Below are positions 5,739-13,119 of a stretch of DNA of 18,032 nucleotides, in pieces. The stretch is from Leptolyngbya sp. SIO4C1 (GTDB taxonomy: Bacteria > Cyanobacteriota > Cyanobacteriia > Phormidesmidales > Phormidesmidaceae). Below the pieces are notes generated by a model, which saw only the letters and a program-made list of their open reading frames with translations, had not been told where the DNA came from and searched no databases. Both the position numbers and the translations under genes were made by a program. The first letter of the stretch is position 1. Every line of letters begins with the position of its first letter. The DNA lies in the NCBI GenBank assembly GCA_010671975.1, contig JAAHIA010000041.1:1-18032 (forward strand), read 5' to 3'.

Positions 5739-6872
5739 ATGAGTCATTCAACCAGCGATCTGACCGCCACTCACGCCGCGATGATGCAGCGCTGCCTAAC
5801 GCTGGCGCGGCGAGCAACCGGGCAGACTGCCCCCAATCCGCTCGTCGGCTCGGTCGTGGTGAGCCAAGGTCAAATCGTAGGTGAAGGCTTTCACCCTCAG
5901 GCCGGGCAGCCCCATGCCGAAGTTTTTGCCCTGCGCGCAGCCGGGGCAGCCGCTCGGGGAGCAACCCTCTATGTCAATCTAGAGCCTTGCAACCACACTG
6001 GCCGCACGCCGCCTTGCACCGAGGCCATTCTAGCGGCCGGCATTCAGACAGTTGTGATTGGCATGAGCGATCCTAACCCCACTGCCAGCGGCGGCATCGA
6101 ACGGCTGCGGGCGGCGGGCCTAACCGTAATTACGGCGGTAGAAGCCGCCGCCTGCCGTCGCCTCAACGAAGCGTTTATTCATCGCGTCCGGTACCGGCAG
6201 CCCTTCGGCATTTTGAAATATGCGATGACGCTAGATGGCAAAATTGCGGCTGCCTCCGGCCATAGCGCCTGGGTGAGCGGCCCGGCCGCCCGGCAGCGGG
6301 TGCATCAGCTGCGCGGCAGCTGCGATGCGGTGATCGTCGGCGGCAACACGGTACGACGCGATAACCCCAACCTAACGACGCACGGCGTGATGATCGCGCC
6401 CGACCAGCCGGCGCGCAACCCGCTGCGAGTGGTAATGAGCCGTCGGCTCGACCTGCCTACCCAGGCCAACCTCTGGCAGACGCAGACCGCGCCCACGCTC
6501 GTCTTTACGACTGAGGCAACGGCTGACCTAGCAATCTGGCAGCAGCTAGAGCAGCAGGGCGTGGAGGTCGTAGGTTTGCCCGCACTGACGCCGGCTGCCG
6601 TCATGCAGCAGCTCTATGAACGGGGGCTGCTGAGCGTCCTGTGGGAGTGCGGCGGCACCCTAGCAGCCCAGGCGATCGCACAGGGAGCCGTTCAAAAGCT
6701 GTGGGCCTTTATTGCCCCAAAGCTAATCGGCGGCAGCCAGGCCCCCACTCCGGTTGGCGACTTAGGTCTAGCGCGAATGACCGACGCGATCGCGCTTAGC
6801 CATCTGCAGCTAGAGCCGGTGGGCCCAGACTGGCTAATACAGGGCTATTTGCAGGCTCACCCCGACGCTTAA
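5739..6872 (+). CDS. ribD: Bifunctional riboflavin biosynthesis protein RibD
   Basis: Catalyses the second and third steps of riboflavin synthesis: deamination of the pyrimidine from GTP cyclohydrolase II, then NADPH-dependent reduction of the ribosyl side chain. Seen in 377 residues: the zinc deaminase domain ~12-150 with H59-A-E61 and PCNHTGRTPPC giving C84 and C93. The reductase domain follows at ~156-370 with LKYAMTLDGKIA, the substrate/NADPH region GGNTVRRDNPNLT (201-213) and ECGGTLAA. All zinc ligands and the catalytic Glu are present. Start: the open frame reaches a TTG at 5682, but ATG at 5739 gives the family-like start ahead of AAMMQRCLTLARRATG. No other rib gene is near, as is usual for scattered cyanobacterial biosynthetic genes. 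I see no FMN riboswitch upstream. Confidence 0.96.
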   Translation: MSHSTSDLTATHAAMMQRCLTLARRATGQTAPNPLVGSVVVSQGQIVGEGFHPQAGQPHAEVFALRAAGAAARGATLYVNLEPCNHTGRTPPCTEAILAAGIQTVVIGMSDPNPTASGGIERLRAAGLTVITAVEAAACRRLNEAFIHRVRYRQPFGILKYAMTLDGKIAAASGHSAWVSGPAARQRVHQLRGSCDAVIVGGNTVRRDNPNLTTHGVMIAPDQPARNPLRVVMSRRLDLPTQANLWQTQTAPTLVFTTEATADLAIWQQLEQQGVEVVGLPALTPAAVMQQLYERGLLSVLWECGGTLAAQAIAQGAVQKLWAFIAPKLIGGSQAPTPVGDLGLARMTDAIALSHLQLEPVGPDWLIQGYLQAHPDA

Positions 6873-6879
6873 AGAAGCA

Positions 6880-6906
6880 GTCCCCGGCGCTTACCGCGCC
6901 GGGGAC
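6880..6906. terminator. Strong hairpin between ribD and trx
   Basis: GTCCCCGGCGC (6880-6890) and GCGCCGGGGAC (6896-6906) form a perfect 11-bp GC-rich stem with a five-base loop, 7 bases after the ribD stop and 44 from the trx stop. It is followed by an A-run rather than a T-run on the plus strand and by TGCTTCTTTAA on the minus strand. It probably serves as a shared 3' end for both convergent genes, more terminator-like for trx. Confidence 0.65.
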
Positions 6907-6950
6907 CCAAAAAGCTTAAATTCGTCGGCCGACCGGCCTAGGGTCTTTCT

Positions 6951-7301
6951 TTACTGCAGCAGCGTTTGCTCTAGCAGCTGCTGCTGCATCAGGCTGTCGA
7001 GTATGCGCTTTAGCTCATCTCGCCCTCGCAGTCCTTCAAATCGCTGCACCACCTGACCATGCTGCATAAACAGCAGCGTGGGTAGCGTCGTCAGCTGATA
7101 AAAGTTAGCTAGGCGCAAACTGTCGTCGGCGTTGACATCGATGACGCGCACCTGATCGGCCCACTCGCTCTGAAATCGATGCAAGATTGGGGTTACCATC
7201 CGACACAAACCGCACCAAGGGGCCCAAAAGTGAACAAGAACCGGGAGCGAGCTAGTCGAAACTTCTTGTTCAAAATGATCTTCATTAATGGTCATCTGCA
7301 T
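6951..7301 (-). CDS. Thioredoxin with CGLC active site (TrxC-like)
   Basis: Cytoplasmic thiol-disulfide oxidoreductase of thioredoxin fold, 116 residues. The active site is W29-C30-G31-L32-C33-R34, so the usual CGPC proline is leucine. The cis-proline is present (TTLPTL, P74), and the FEGLRGRDEL C-terminal region is thioredoxin-like. I recall that the cyanobacterial TrxC subgroup has just this Pro-to-Leu change, which should alter redox potential; subgroup placement is therefore likely but from memory. Starts at ATG 7301; a second ATG two codons later (7295) could serve instead. No strong ribosome site. Transcribed alone toward ribD, with a hairpin at 6880-6906 after its stop. Confidence 0.93.
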   Translation of the reverse strand: MQMTINEDHFEQEVSTSSLPVLVHFWAPWCGLCRMVTPILHRFQSEWADQVRVIDVNADDSLRLANFYQLTTLPTLLFMQHGQVVQRFEGLRGRDELKRILDSLMQQQLLEQTLLQ

Positions 7302-7607
7302 TTGGATCGTTTTATCGCTAGTTAATTAAAGACGGCTTTTGGGATCATTGTAGAGGAAGGTTTCAAGCCAGAAAAGCCATTGATACGGCATTATGGGCTT
7401 CTGGTGACAATCTACGCAAAATAACCGGAGTTTGATAAGTATTAGTACTCAACTCTACAGCTGATCCCCATTCAGCTCCATTGTATTAATTTTTATACAA
7501 GAAAGCTTAAGAAACCGTGTAGAAAACAACCAATTTGATGACATCAAAAAATGGCGCAAATGTTTCCCGGGACAGCCATAGTTTTCCCTGAATCAGGCAT
7601 TTCTGAG
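7302..7607. other. Intergenic region upstream of trx (306 bp)
   Basis: No gene seen. It must contain the trx promoter and the 3' end of the zeta-carotene isomerase unit. Notable sites: TTGTAT (7481-7486) and ATACAA (7495-7500) as an inverted repeat around AT-rich DNA, TTTGATG/CATCAAA as a perfect palindrome with one central base near 7535-7550, and CCTGA/TCAGG near 7588-7598. None is followed by a T-run on the minus strand. Confidence 0.6.
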
Positions 7608-8324
7608 CTACCAGTTCAGTCTTTGAGCGGCGCTGACCATGTACGGATGTACCCACCAAAAGCCCAGCACAAAGGCAGCGATCCCCACGTAGGCTGGGGT
7701 TAAGAATTCCTGTAGCTTCAGCGTCTGCCGTCCCTGCAAAATTGCCCAGAACGGGATCACCGACGTCCTCGCCTTTACCGCTGCAAACGCTTCACCATAG
7801 CGCGCGCCCCAGCGGCGATCGCCGTGCCATACCGCAAACAGGTGATGGGCAATCAGCCCCGCCGAGGTGACTAGCGTAAAGGTAGTTCCCAGCCATAGCG
7901 TATGCGCAACGCACCAAATCACCTGACCTACCATCTGCGGATGGCGCGTGATCCGAACGATGCCCGTTTCGTAGAGATGCACCTGCGGCTTTTGAATGGC
8001 TGCAATCTCTAGCAGGTTAAAGGTTGCTGGGTAGAGAAAGACAAAGGAAATGGCCGACAGCCACCAGACCAGTGCCGGCATGCCGGTAACGCCCTGCAGA
8101 TTCCACAGCTGCGCACCGTCATAGCGATGAATGATGAAGTAGATGATTAACGTTACCGCTAGCGGCAGGCTAACCAGTGCAAACAAAATGCGATAGGCCC
8201 TTGCGCCGATCAGCTTTTCGCCCTTCGGCCGCAGCGAGGCCAGGCCGCTGTGCGCGATCGCAAATCCTACCAGCAGCCCCACCATGATCCAGTGACTCGG
8301 AGTCAGCCAGGTAAAATCGGTCAT
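7608..8324 (-). CDS. Z-ISO: 15-cis-zeta-carotene isomerase (Z-ISO, NnrU family)
   Basis: Integral membrane isomerase that converts 9,15,9'-tri-cis- to 9,9'-di-cis-zeta-carotene in the poly-cis carotenoid pathway, acting in thylakoid or plasma membrane with heme b in the plant enzyme. Seen in 238 residues: about six hydrophobic segments and blocks that match plant Z-ISO as I remember it: IAHSGLASLR (23-32), GARAYRILFALVSLPLAV (40-57), HRYDGAQLWNLQGV (66-79), RITRHPQMVGQVIWC (124-138) and IAHHLFAVWHGDRR (158-171). The His residues at 25, 128, 141, 160 and 161 are candidate heme ligands. These blocks distinguish it from proteobacterial NnrU proteins. It lies 85 bp after the DUF92 kinase gene on the same strand, so the two lipid/pigment genes may be co-transcribed unless the weak hairpin between them stops transcription. 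No clear ribosome site. Confidence 0.9.
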   Translation of the reverse strand: MTDFTWLTPSHWIMVGLLVGFAIAHSGLASLRPKGEKLIGARAYRILFALVSLPLAVTLIIYFIIHRYDGAQLWNLQGVTGMPALVWWLSAISFVFLYPATFNLLEIAAIQKPQVHLYETGIVRITRHPQMVGQVIWCVAHTLWLGTTFTLVTSAGLIAHHLFAVWHGDRRWGARYGEAFAAVKARTSVIPFWAILQGRQTLKLQEFLTPAYVGIAAFVLGFWWVHPYMVSAAQRLNW

Positions 8325-8340
8325 TAGCAGTCGTCAATTC

Positions 8341-8371
8341 AAAACTCAAAACCTAAGCGCTTGCGCCTTAG
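8341..8371 (-). terminator. Possible terminator between the VTE6-like and Z-ISO genes
   Basis: On the minus strand CTAAGGCGC...GCGCTTAG forms an imperfect stem (8371-8353, one bulge) followed by GTTTTGAGTTTT. It lies ~40 bases after the kinase stop. It could end or attenuate the upstream transcript before Z-ISO. Confidence 0.4.
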
Positions 8372-8409
8372 CCTATGTAATGTAGCATTTGCGCTGCTCG
8401 TTAGCGCGC

Positions 8410-9177
8410 TCAATAGCCCAGCAGCCCGGCCAGCCCAACGGCAACCGCTGCCCCAATTAGCGTGTTGATGATATTCACCACGTCGTGCGTTAGCCCCGGC
8501 ACCCGATCTTCTAAAGTGGCTCCAATCAGGCTCTCGATCGTGGTTGCGACAAAGGCTGCGATCGCGCAGATCACAATCCCCATCGGTGCAATCAGCCCAA
8601 TGACGGCAGCAAAGGCCGCTAGCGCAATTGAGCCCACGACACCGGCAACGGTGCCCTCTAAGCTCACAGCCCCCTCCGTGCCGCGCGGCACCGGCTTCAG
8701 CGTCGTAATCAAGAACGTACGCTGGCCGTAGGCTTTACCAATTTCAGTTGCCGAGGTATCAGACAGCTTCGTGGCAATACTGGCCACCAGCCCCAGCGTC
8801 AGCCAGCCTACCCAGGAGTCTGACTGACCCGATAGCTTCAGCCCGAGAATCAGCAGCGCACAGAGCGCTGCCACCAGCGCCGAGCCCCAGACATTACCCG
8901 GCCCGCGCACGCCGCCGCGCGCTTCGGCAATGCCGGCCGCTGTCTTTTCTGCAAAGCCCACCTTCGTCACGGCTGAGCCCAGCGCAAAGTAGGCCATCAC
9001 CACTGCAAACGCCTGCCAGCCCACCGCCCCCCACAGCAGCACCCCCAGCAGCCAGGCATTCAGATAGCCCATCGGCGTCAGCAGTTTCTTGGGTAGCAAG
9101 AATGCGATCGCCAGCAGCACCGTATTCACGCCTACTGCCACAATCCAAGGTTTTGCATAGATGGCGGTCTCAAACAT
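8410..9177 (-). CDS. DUF92/VTE6-type phytyl-phosphate kinase
   Basis: Polytopic membrane protein of the DUF92 family, 255 residues. The plant and Synechocystis members (VTE6) phosphorylate phytyl phosphate to phytyl diphosphate, salvaging phytol from chlorophyll turnover for tocopherol and phylloquinone. Seen: roughly six or seven hydrophobic segments and the conserved polar loops ARGGVRGPGNVWGS (86-99), TKLSDTSATEIGKAYG (136-151) and VPRGTEGAVSLEGT (163-176), the last two likely forming the phosphotransfer site. A GAGG ribosome site sits 7 bases before ATG at 9177. Z-ISO follows 85 bp downstream on the same strand, so both act on isoprenoid-derived thylakoid lipids. Family assignment is firm; the exact substrate in this organism is inferred. 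Confidence 0.87.
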   Translation of the reverse strand: MFETAIYAKPWIVAVGVNTVLLAIAFLLPKKLLTPMGYLNAWLLGVLLWGAVGWQAFAVVMAYFALGSAVTKVGFAEKTAAGIAEARGGVRGPGNVWGSALVAALCALLILGLKLSGQSDSWVGWLTLGLVASIATKLSDTSATEIGKAYGQRTFLITTLKPVPRGTEGAVSLEGTVAGVVGSIALAAFAAVIGLIAPMGIVICAIAAFVATTIESLIGATLEDRVPGLTHDVVNIINTLIGAAVAVGLAGLLGY

Positions 9178-9190
9178 AGTCGGTCCTCAT

Positions 9191-9320
9191 TCTGGCAGCG
9201 GGTGATTCTCTCTATCTTCGCTGCAAACTGCCAGTTCGCACAGCAAAACAGAATTTTCCGACCAGCGATACAAATCTTTGCAAACTATAAACTCGTAGAA
9301 ATCTGGCAGTTTCAGTTTGC
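9191..9320. repeat. Inverted and direct repeats in the divergent promoter region
   Basis: AAACTGCCAG (9225-9234) is the exact reverse complement of CTGGCAGTTT (9303-9312), 68 bases apart. TCTGGCAG also occurs directly at 9191-9198 and 9302-9309, and CAGTTTGC follows at 9313-9320. The set lies between the divergent VTE6-like and phoH-like genes and could be operator sites shared by both promoters. Confidence 0.5.
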
Positions 9321-9389
9321 TAGATTGAAAAATACAGTTTGTAACCGACCTCGGAGCGCCTGCTTTAAGGGCTTCCCAATACTTCACTT

Positions 9390-10712
9390 ATGAAAAAAAC
9401 CTTTGTCCTCGACACCAACGTTTTACTACACGATCCTTCTGCAATCAATCGGTTTGAGGACAACGAGGTCGTTTTACCCATCACCATCATCGAAGAGCTA
9501 GATCGCTTTAAGAAGCGGCCCGATGAAACTGGCCGCAATGCCCGGCAGGTCTCTCGTATGCTCGATCGGCTGCGGCAGCACGGCAGCCTGACTGAGGGCA
9601 TTAGGCTAGATCACAGCGGCATCTTACGCGTGGCCCTTTGCCGTCGCGAAACGCTGACAGCACTGCCGCTAGAGCTAGAAGGCGACACAGACGACAATGA
9701 AATTTTGGCCGTTGCCCTAGAGCAGCGGCACCGCTGCGAGCGTCCGGTGGTGTTAGTGAGTAAAGACACTAACCTGCGGATCAAAGCCGATACGCTCGGC
9801 CTGGCCGCCGAAGACTATGAAACCGACAAGATCGATTTAGAAGGGCTCTATTCTGGCGGCACCGAAGTCCTGGTCGAAGCAGAGAGCTTCACGCAGCTGT
9901 TTCAGACCGGCTCAGTTGATCTGCAGGGCAAGTTTTATCCCAACCAGGCGCTGACGCTGGTCGATGTCACCAACCCATCTCATACGGCGCTGGCCTTGAT
10001 CAACGCTAACGGGCAAGCCGTGCCGTTGCCCAAGCTGCCCTATCACGGCATCTCTCAGATACAGGCGCGCAACCGCGAACAGCAGTTTGCCTTTAACCTG
10101 CTGCTGAACGATGAGATCTCGCTGGTTACGCTGGTGGGCAAGGCCGGGACTGGCAAAACCTTGCTAGCTGTGGCTGCTGGTGTGCACAAGGTCGCTGACG
10201 AACATCTCTACAGTCGGCTGCTGATTGCTCGACCGATTGTGCCGATGGGGCGCGATATCGGCTACCTGCCGGGCGACGTGGGTGAAAAGATGACCCCTTG
10301 GATGCAGCCGCTGTTCGACAACTTTGACCTGATTTTTGGTACTCAGGATAGCTTAGACAAGCCGAGCCACTGGCGACGCGGCCATGAGGAGCTGATCGAG
10401 CGCGGGCTGCTAGAGATTGAGCCGCTCACCTACATTCGCGGCCGCACGCTGCCTAAGCAGTTTTTGATTGTTGACGAAGCTCAAAATCTCACGCCGCACG
10501 AAGTCAAAACTATTCTGACGCGGGCTGGGGAAGGCACCAAAGTGATTCTCACGGGCGATATCGCCCAGATTGACAACCCCTACGTCGATGCGGCCAGTAA
10601 CGGGCTGGCCTACGTCGTTGAGCGCTTTAAGCAGGAGCCGCTGGCGGGGCACATTACGCTACAGCGCGGCGAACGCTCCACCTTGGCAGAGCGTGCCACC
10701 GAGCTGCTGTAG
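9390..10712 (+). CDS. PIN-domain PhoH-like ATPase (PhoH2)
   Basis: Fusion of an N-terminal PIN ribonuclease domain and a C-terminal PhoH ATPase, 440 residues, the usual size of PhoH2 proteins. Related proteins show ATP-dependent RNA unwinding and cleavage. Seen: PIN start FVLDTNVLLHDPS with D8, acidic residues E35/E36, the D99-D102 cluster (GDTDDNE) and SKDTNLR with D126; a linker ~150-225; Walker A GKAGTGKT at 250-257; the RPIVPMGRDIGYLPGD block; Walker B LIVDEAQN at 359-366; LTGDIAQID; and the QRGERS arginine motif near 425-430. All catalytic motifs of both domains look intact. It stands alone on the plus strand and ends 12 bp before the stop of the convergent peptidoglycan-binding protein gene. 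Some PhoH2 genes pair with a small antitoxin-like gene upstream; none is visible here. Confidence 0.95.
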   Translation: MKKTFVLDTNVLLHDPSAINRFEDNEVVLPITIIEELDRFKKRPDETGRNARQVSRMLDRLRQHGSLTEGIRLDHSGILRVALCRRETLTALPLELEGDTDDNEILAVALEQRHRCERPVVLVSKDTNLRIKADTLGLAAEDYETDKIDLEGLYSGGTEVLVEAESFTQLFQTGSVDLQGKFYPNQALTLVDVTNPSHTALALINANGQAVPLPKLPYHGISQIQARNREQQFAFNLLLNDEISLVTLVGKAGTGKTLLAVAAGVHKVADEHLYSRLLIARPIVPMGRDIGYLPGDVGEKMTPWMQPLFDNFDLIFGTQDSLDKPSHWRRGHEELIERGLLEIEPLTYIRGRTLPKQFLIVDEAQNLTPHEVKTILTRAGEGTKVILTGDIAQIDNPYVDAASNGLAYVVERFKQEPLAGHITLQRGERSTLAERATELL

Positions 10713-10724
10713 AGATTAGCGCGC

Positions 10725-11402
10725 CTAGCCTTTAGCTTCGGCCACTTGAATGAACGAGGTCCAAGTCGCCTCGCCGACAACGCCATCCGGCTCAAGCCCG
10801 ATGTAGCCATCTTGAAAGGCCCTGACCGCTGCGCGGGTGCCTGAACCATAAACGCCGTCTACGGCTCCAGTGTAATAGTTATTCTCCTTGAGGAAAGCTT
10901 GCACAGCTTCAACCGCCGGGCCGCGAATGCCATAGGCTAGCAGTGGCGCGGTTTCTGGATTGTACTCTGTGATAACCTGTTCACCGGCATCCGGAGCGGT
11001 CCGTCTGTAGGCATCAATTAGGGCTTCCCAAGTATTCTCACCCACAAGACCGTCTGCTGAGAGATTGCGAGAGCGTTGAAACGTAATCACAGAGGACACC
11101 GTGCGCGAACCGTAAACGCCATCCACAATGCCGCTATAAAAGCCCTCACGCTGCAGGATTTGCTGAACGGCTTCGACCGCCTCACCGCTGCGACCCTGAT
11201 AGAGCAGGGGCGCGGTTTCTGGTGAATATTGGTCAATCTCTATAGACGCTGGCGCTGCTGCCGCCGGCTCATTGACTGAATTCGTTTGTGCCATCGCCGG
11301 TTGTGGAAGTGCGATCGCGCTCGCTGTCAGCACAGCAGAGGCCAGTCCAAATTTCGCTAAGCGAGTAATGCCTGAGCTAGTTTTAAAGGTCGTCAAGTCC
11401 AT
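10725..11402 (-). CDS. Secreted protein with two peptidoglycan-binding (PG_binding_1) domains
   Basis: Exported cell-wall-associated protein, 225 residues. A signal peptide with hydrophobic core at ~18-32 ends at AMA-Q (cleavage after residue 38). Two PG_binding_1 repeats follow at about 70-128 and 158-217, each with the family pattern AVEAVQ...VDGVYGS.T...FQ...L..DG.VG..TW. Each is preceded by the same linker motif, YSPETAPLL (59-67) and YNPETAPLL (147-155), so the linker-plus-domain unit was duplicated. There is no catalytic domain, so it may act as a wall anchor, adaptor or inhibitor. The ribosome site is perfect: AGGAGG (11411-11416 on the minus strand) 8 bases before ATG, suggesting high expression. 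Convergent with the phoH-like gene. Confidence 0.92.
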   Translation of the reverse strand: MDLTTFKTSSGITRLAKFGLASAVLTASAIALPQPAMAQTNSVNEPAAAAPASIEIDQYSPETAPLLYQGRSGEAVEAVQQILQREGFYSGIVDGVYGSRTVSSVITFQRSRNLSADGLVGENTWEALIDAYRRTAPDAGEQVITEYNPETAPLLAYGIRGPAVEAVQAFLKENNYYTGAVDGVYGSGTRAAVRAFQDGYIGLEPDGVVGEATWTSFIQVAEAKG

Positions 11403-11410
11403 TAAAGGGA

Positions 11411-11416
11411 CCTCCT
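11411..11416 (-). promoter_or_regulatory. Consensus Shine-Dalgarno AGGAGG
   Basis: Full AGGAGG with an 8-base spacer to the ATG at 11402. It is the strongest ribosome site in the window, where most genes have weak or none, and it fixes the start of the peptidoglycan-binding protein. Confidence 0.8.
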
Positions 11417-11614
11417 AAATCTGTCTTCAAATCTGTTTGACTAACCATTTCGATTCTTGGCTCGATTGCCTGGAAAGAACAGAAAATAGTTAAGCCAAAA
11501 CAGCTATTTATAGTATCTTTCAAACCTCCATAGACCGACATCCTGCTAAAGTAAAGTCTCCCTCTCTTCCTTTCTTCCCTTCTCCCTTAGCCCCTCCAAG
11601 CCAAACCTCTACTC

Positions 11615-12106
11615 TCACGCAGTTCCCCAACGAGCCATCGCCCAGCCGCTCAGCCAGCCTAGCGCGCTTCCTAAGAGTAGCGGAATCACAAACCCAACAA
11701 CCTGTGCAGCCGGTATAAACGACTCTAATGACACCATCAGATAGAGTGCCAATCCCCAAATTAGGGTGCCGCTAATGCCAACCGCCAGCGACCAGGCGCT
11801 AGCAGAAGCGACCCGGCGACGCAAAATCAGCCATTGGGTTACGCCCACGACTACGGCTGTGACGAGGGCGCAGAGGATCAACAGCGTCAAAACCTGTCTG
11901 GGATTTTCTAAGACATTCAAGCGAACGCCATAGAATGCGAACCGAACGATACCATAAATGATGGCAGCACCGATGAGGATGCCGGCCGCTGTGAGACCTA
12001 GCCAGCGCCCGACTGACTTAGCCCCCTGATTGGGCAGCATCCGATGCTGGACCCAGGCACCGGGTAGCCAGAACAGTAAAACTGCGATTGAGAGATAGGA
12101 TGTCAT
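11615..12106 (-). CDS. Five-helix membrane protein, unknown function
   Basis: 163 residues with hydrophobic segments at about 4-20, 35-57, 71-95, 103-124 and 134-155. A QWLILRR motif (91-97) follows helix three; I recall GxxQWLxLRR patterns in several cyanobacterial membrane hypotheticals, but no function is known to me. It is the third gene of the xfp-ldh-membrane unit, beginning 9 bp after the ldh stop, so translation is probably coupled. The position suggests a role connected with fermentation, such as acid or lactate movement, but that is inference from context only, since it has no recognisable transporter motif. A longer overlapping frame at 11520-11759 is a shadow. Confidence 0.75.
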   Translation of the reverse strand: MTSYLSIAVLLFWLPGAWVQHRMLPNQGAKSVGRWLGLTAAGILIGAAIIYGIVRFAFYGVRLNVLENPRQVLTLLILCALVTAVVVGVTQWLILRRRVASASAWSLAVGISGTLIWGLALYLMVSLESFIPAAQVVGFVIPLLLGSALGWLSGWAMARWGTA

Positions 12107-12115
12107 GGCTGCGCT

Positions 12116-13111
12116 CTATATCTTCAGCTTGGCAAACACCGCTTTAAGCGTTTGGGCCGACTGCTGCAGTGCCTGCACCTCCCGTGAACTCAGCCTGAGA
12201 TTAACCGTCTTAATCACGCCTTGCTCACTGACGACCGAGGGCAGACTCAGGCAAATGTCTTGGATGTCGTAGAAATTTTGCACTAGGCTGCTGACAGTTA
12301 AAATGCGCTCCTGCCCGCGTAAGATTGCTTTGACAATATGGGTCACCGCTAAGCCAATCGCATAGGCAGTAAAGCCTTTGCGTTGAATAATCTCATAGGC
12401 AGCATTTTTTACCTGCTCAAAGAGCGTTGTTAGCTCAGCTTGGGCCTCAGCCGACAGCGCTTGCCAATCTGTTTGCAACAGTTTTGCCCCCCCGACATGG
12501 GCCGTGCTCCAAACCGGTACTTCGCTATCACCATGCTCACCGATGATATAGGCATGGACGCTGCGCGGATCGACGCCTAGCCGATAGGCGAGCACCGAGC
12601 GAAATCGAGCCGTATCTAAAACCGTGCCAGAGCCAATCACGCGAGCGCTCGGAAATCCAGAAAGCCGCAGCGTCACGGTGGTCATAATATCGACCGGATT
12701 GCTGACCACCAGCAAGACAGCGCCTGGGCAATAGTCAACCACAGAGGGCAAGATCTGCTGGAAAATCTCCACGTTGCGCTCAACTAGCGACAGCCGACTT
12801 TCGCCCGGCTGCTGTGCCGCCCCGGCCGTAATTATCACCACATCGGCGTTGCGACCGACATCGGCTACCGTGCCAGCCTGGATATTTGTAGGAGAGATGA
12901 AGGGAATCCCGTGAGCTAGGTCCATCACCTCGCCAACGACGCGCTCAGTAGCTACATCCTGCAGCACCAGCTCGTCAAAGCAGTCTTGGATAATCAGCGA
13001 GTAGGCACAGGCCATCCCAACCTGTCCCGCGCCGATAATCACACCTTTGCGCGGGCGGATGGAGGTGGCCTGCTCGGCATCAGGGTTAGGGGTGAAGAGC
13101 GTATTCAGCAT
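12116..13111 (-). CDS. ldh: L-lactate dehydrogenase (NAD-dependent)
   Basis: Reduces pyruvate to L-lactate with NADH. Numbering from ATG 13111 (331 residues): nucleotide-binding GAGQVG at 27-32, adenine-ribose Asp D52, active-site loop GAAQQPGESR at 97-106, NPVD at 138-141, and catalytic GEHGDSEVP with H193. The residue separating lactate from malate dehydrogenases is Gln (Q100), not Arg, so LDH is favoured. R106 is the loop arginine that polarises the substrate. Start: the frame stays open to a GTG at 13132 inside xfp, but ATG 13111 gives a normal N-terminus 8 bases after the xfp stop, with weak ribosome signal. The tight xfp-ldh spacing indicates one transcript. Allosteric control by fructose-1,6-bisphosphate, seen in many bacterial LDHs, cannot be judged here. 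Confidence 0.94.
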   Translation of the reverse strand: MLNTLFTPNPDAEQATSIRPRKGVIIGAGQVGMACAYSLIIQDCFDELVLQDVATERVVGEVMDLAHGIPFISPTNIQAGTVADVGRNADVVIITAGAAQQPGESRLSLVERNVEIFQQILPSVVDYCPGAVLLVVSNPVDIMTTVTLRLSGFPSARVIGSGTVLDTARFRSVLAYRLGVDPRSVHAYIIGEHGDSEVPVWSTAHVGGAKLLQTDWQALSAEAQAELTTLFEQVKNAAYEIIQRKGFTAYAIGLAVTHIVKAILRGQERILTVSSLVQNFYDIQDICLSLPSVVSEQGVIKTVNLRLSSREVQALQQSAQTLKAVFAKLKI

Positions 13112-13119
13112 GGTTGAGC

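Noticed and set aside
7445..7458. GTA-N8-TAC, an NtcA-like site upstream of trx
   Set aside because: The bare pattern is expected a few times by chance in a window this size, and no clear -10 box or nitrogen-related gene follows at the right spacing.
8748..9179. 143-residue plus-strand frame antisense to the DUF92 gene
   Set aside because: Low-complexity Pro/Ser/Ala composition is typical of a shadow on a GC-rich membrane-protein gene.
9390..10712. Classic PhoH phosphate-starvation protein or toxin-antitoxin operon
   Set aside because: The N-terminal PIN domain makes it PhoH2-type, and no upstream antitoxin-like gene is visible.
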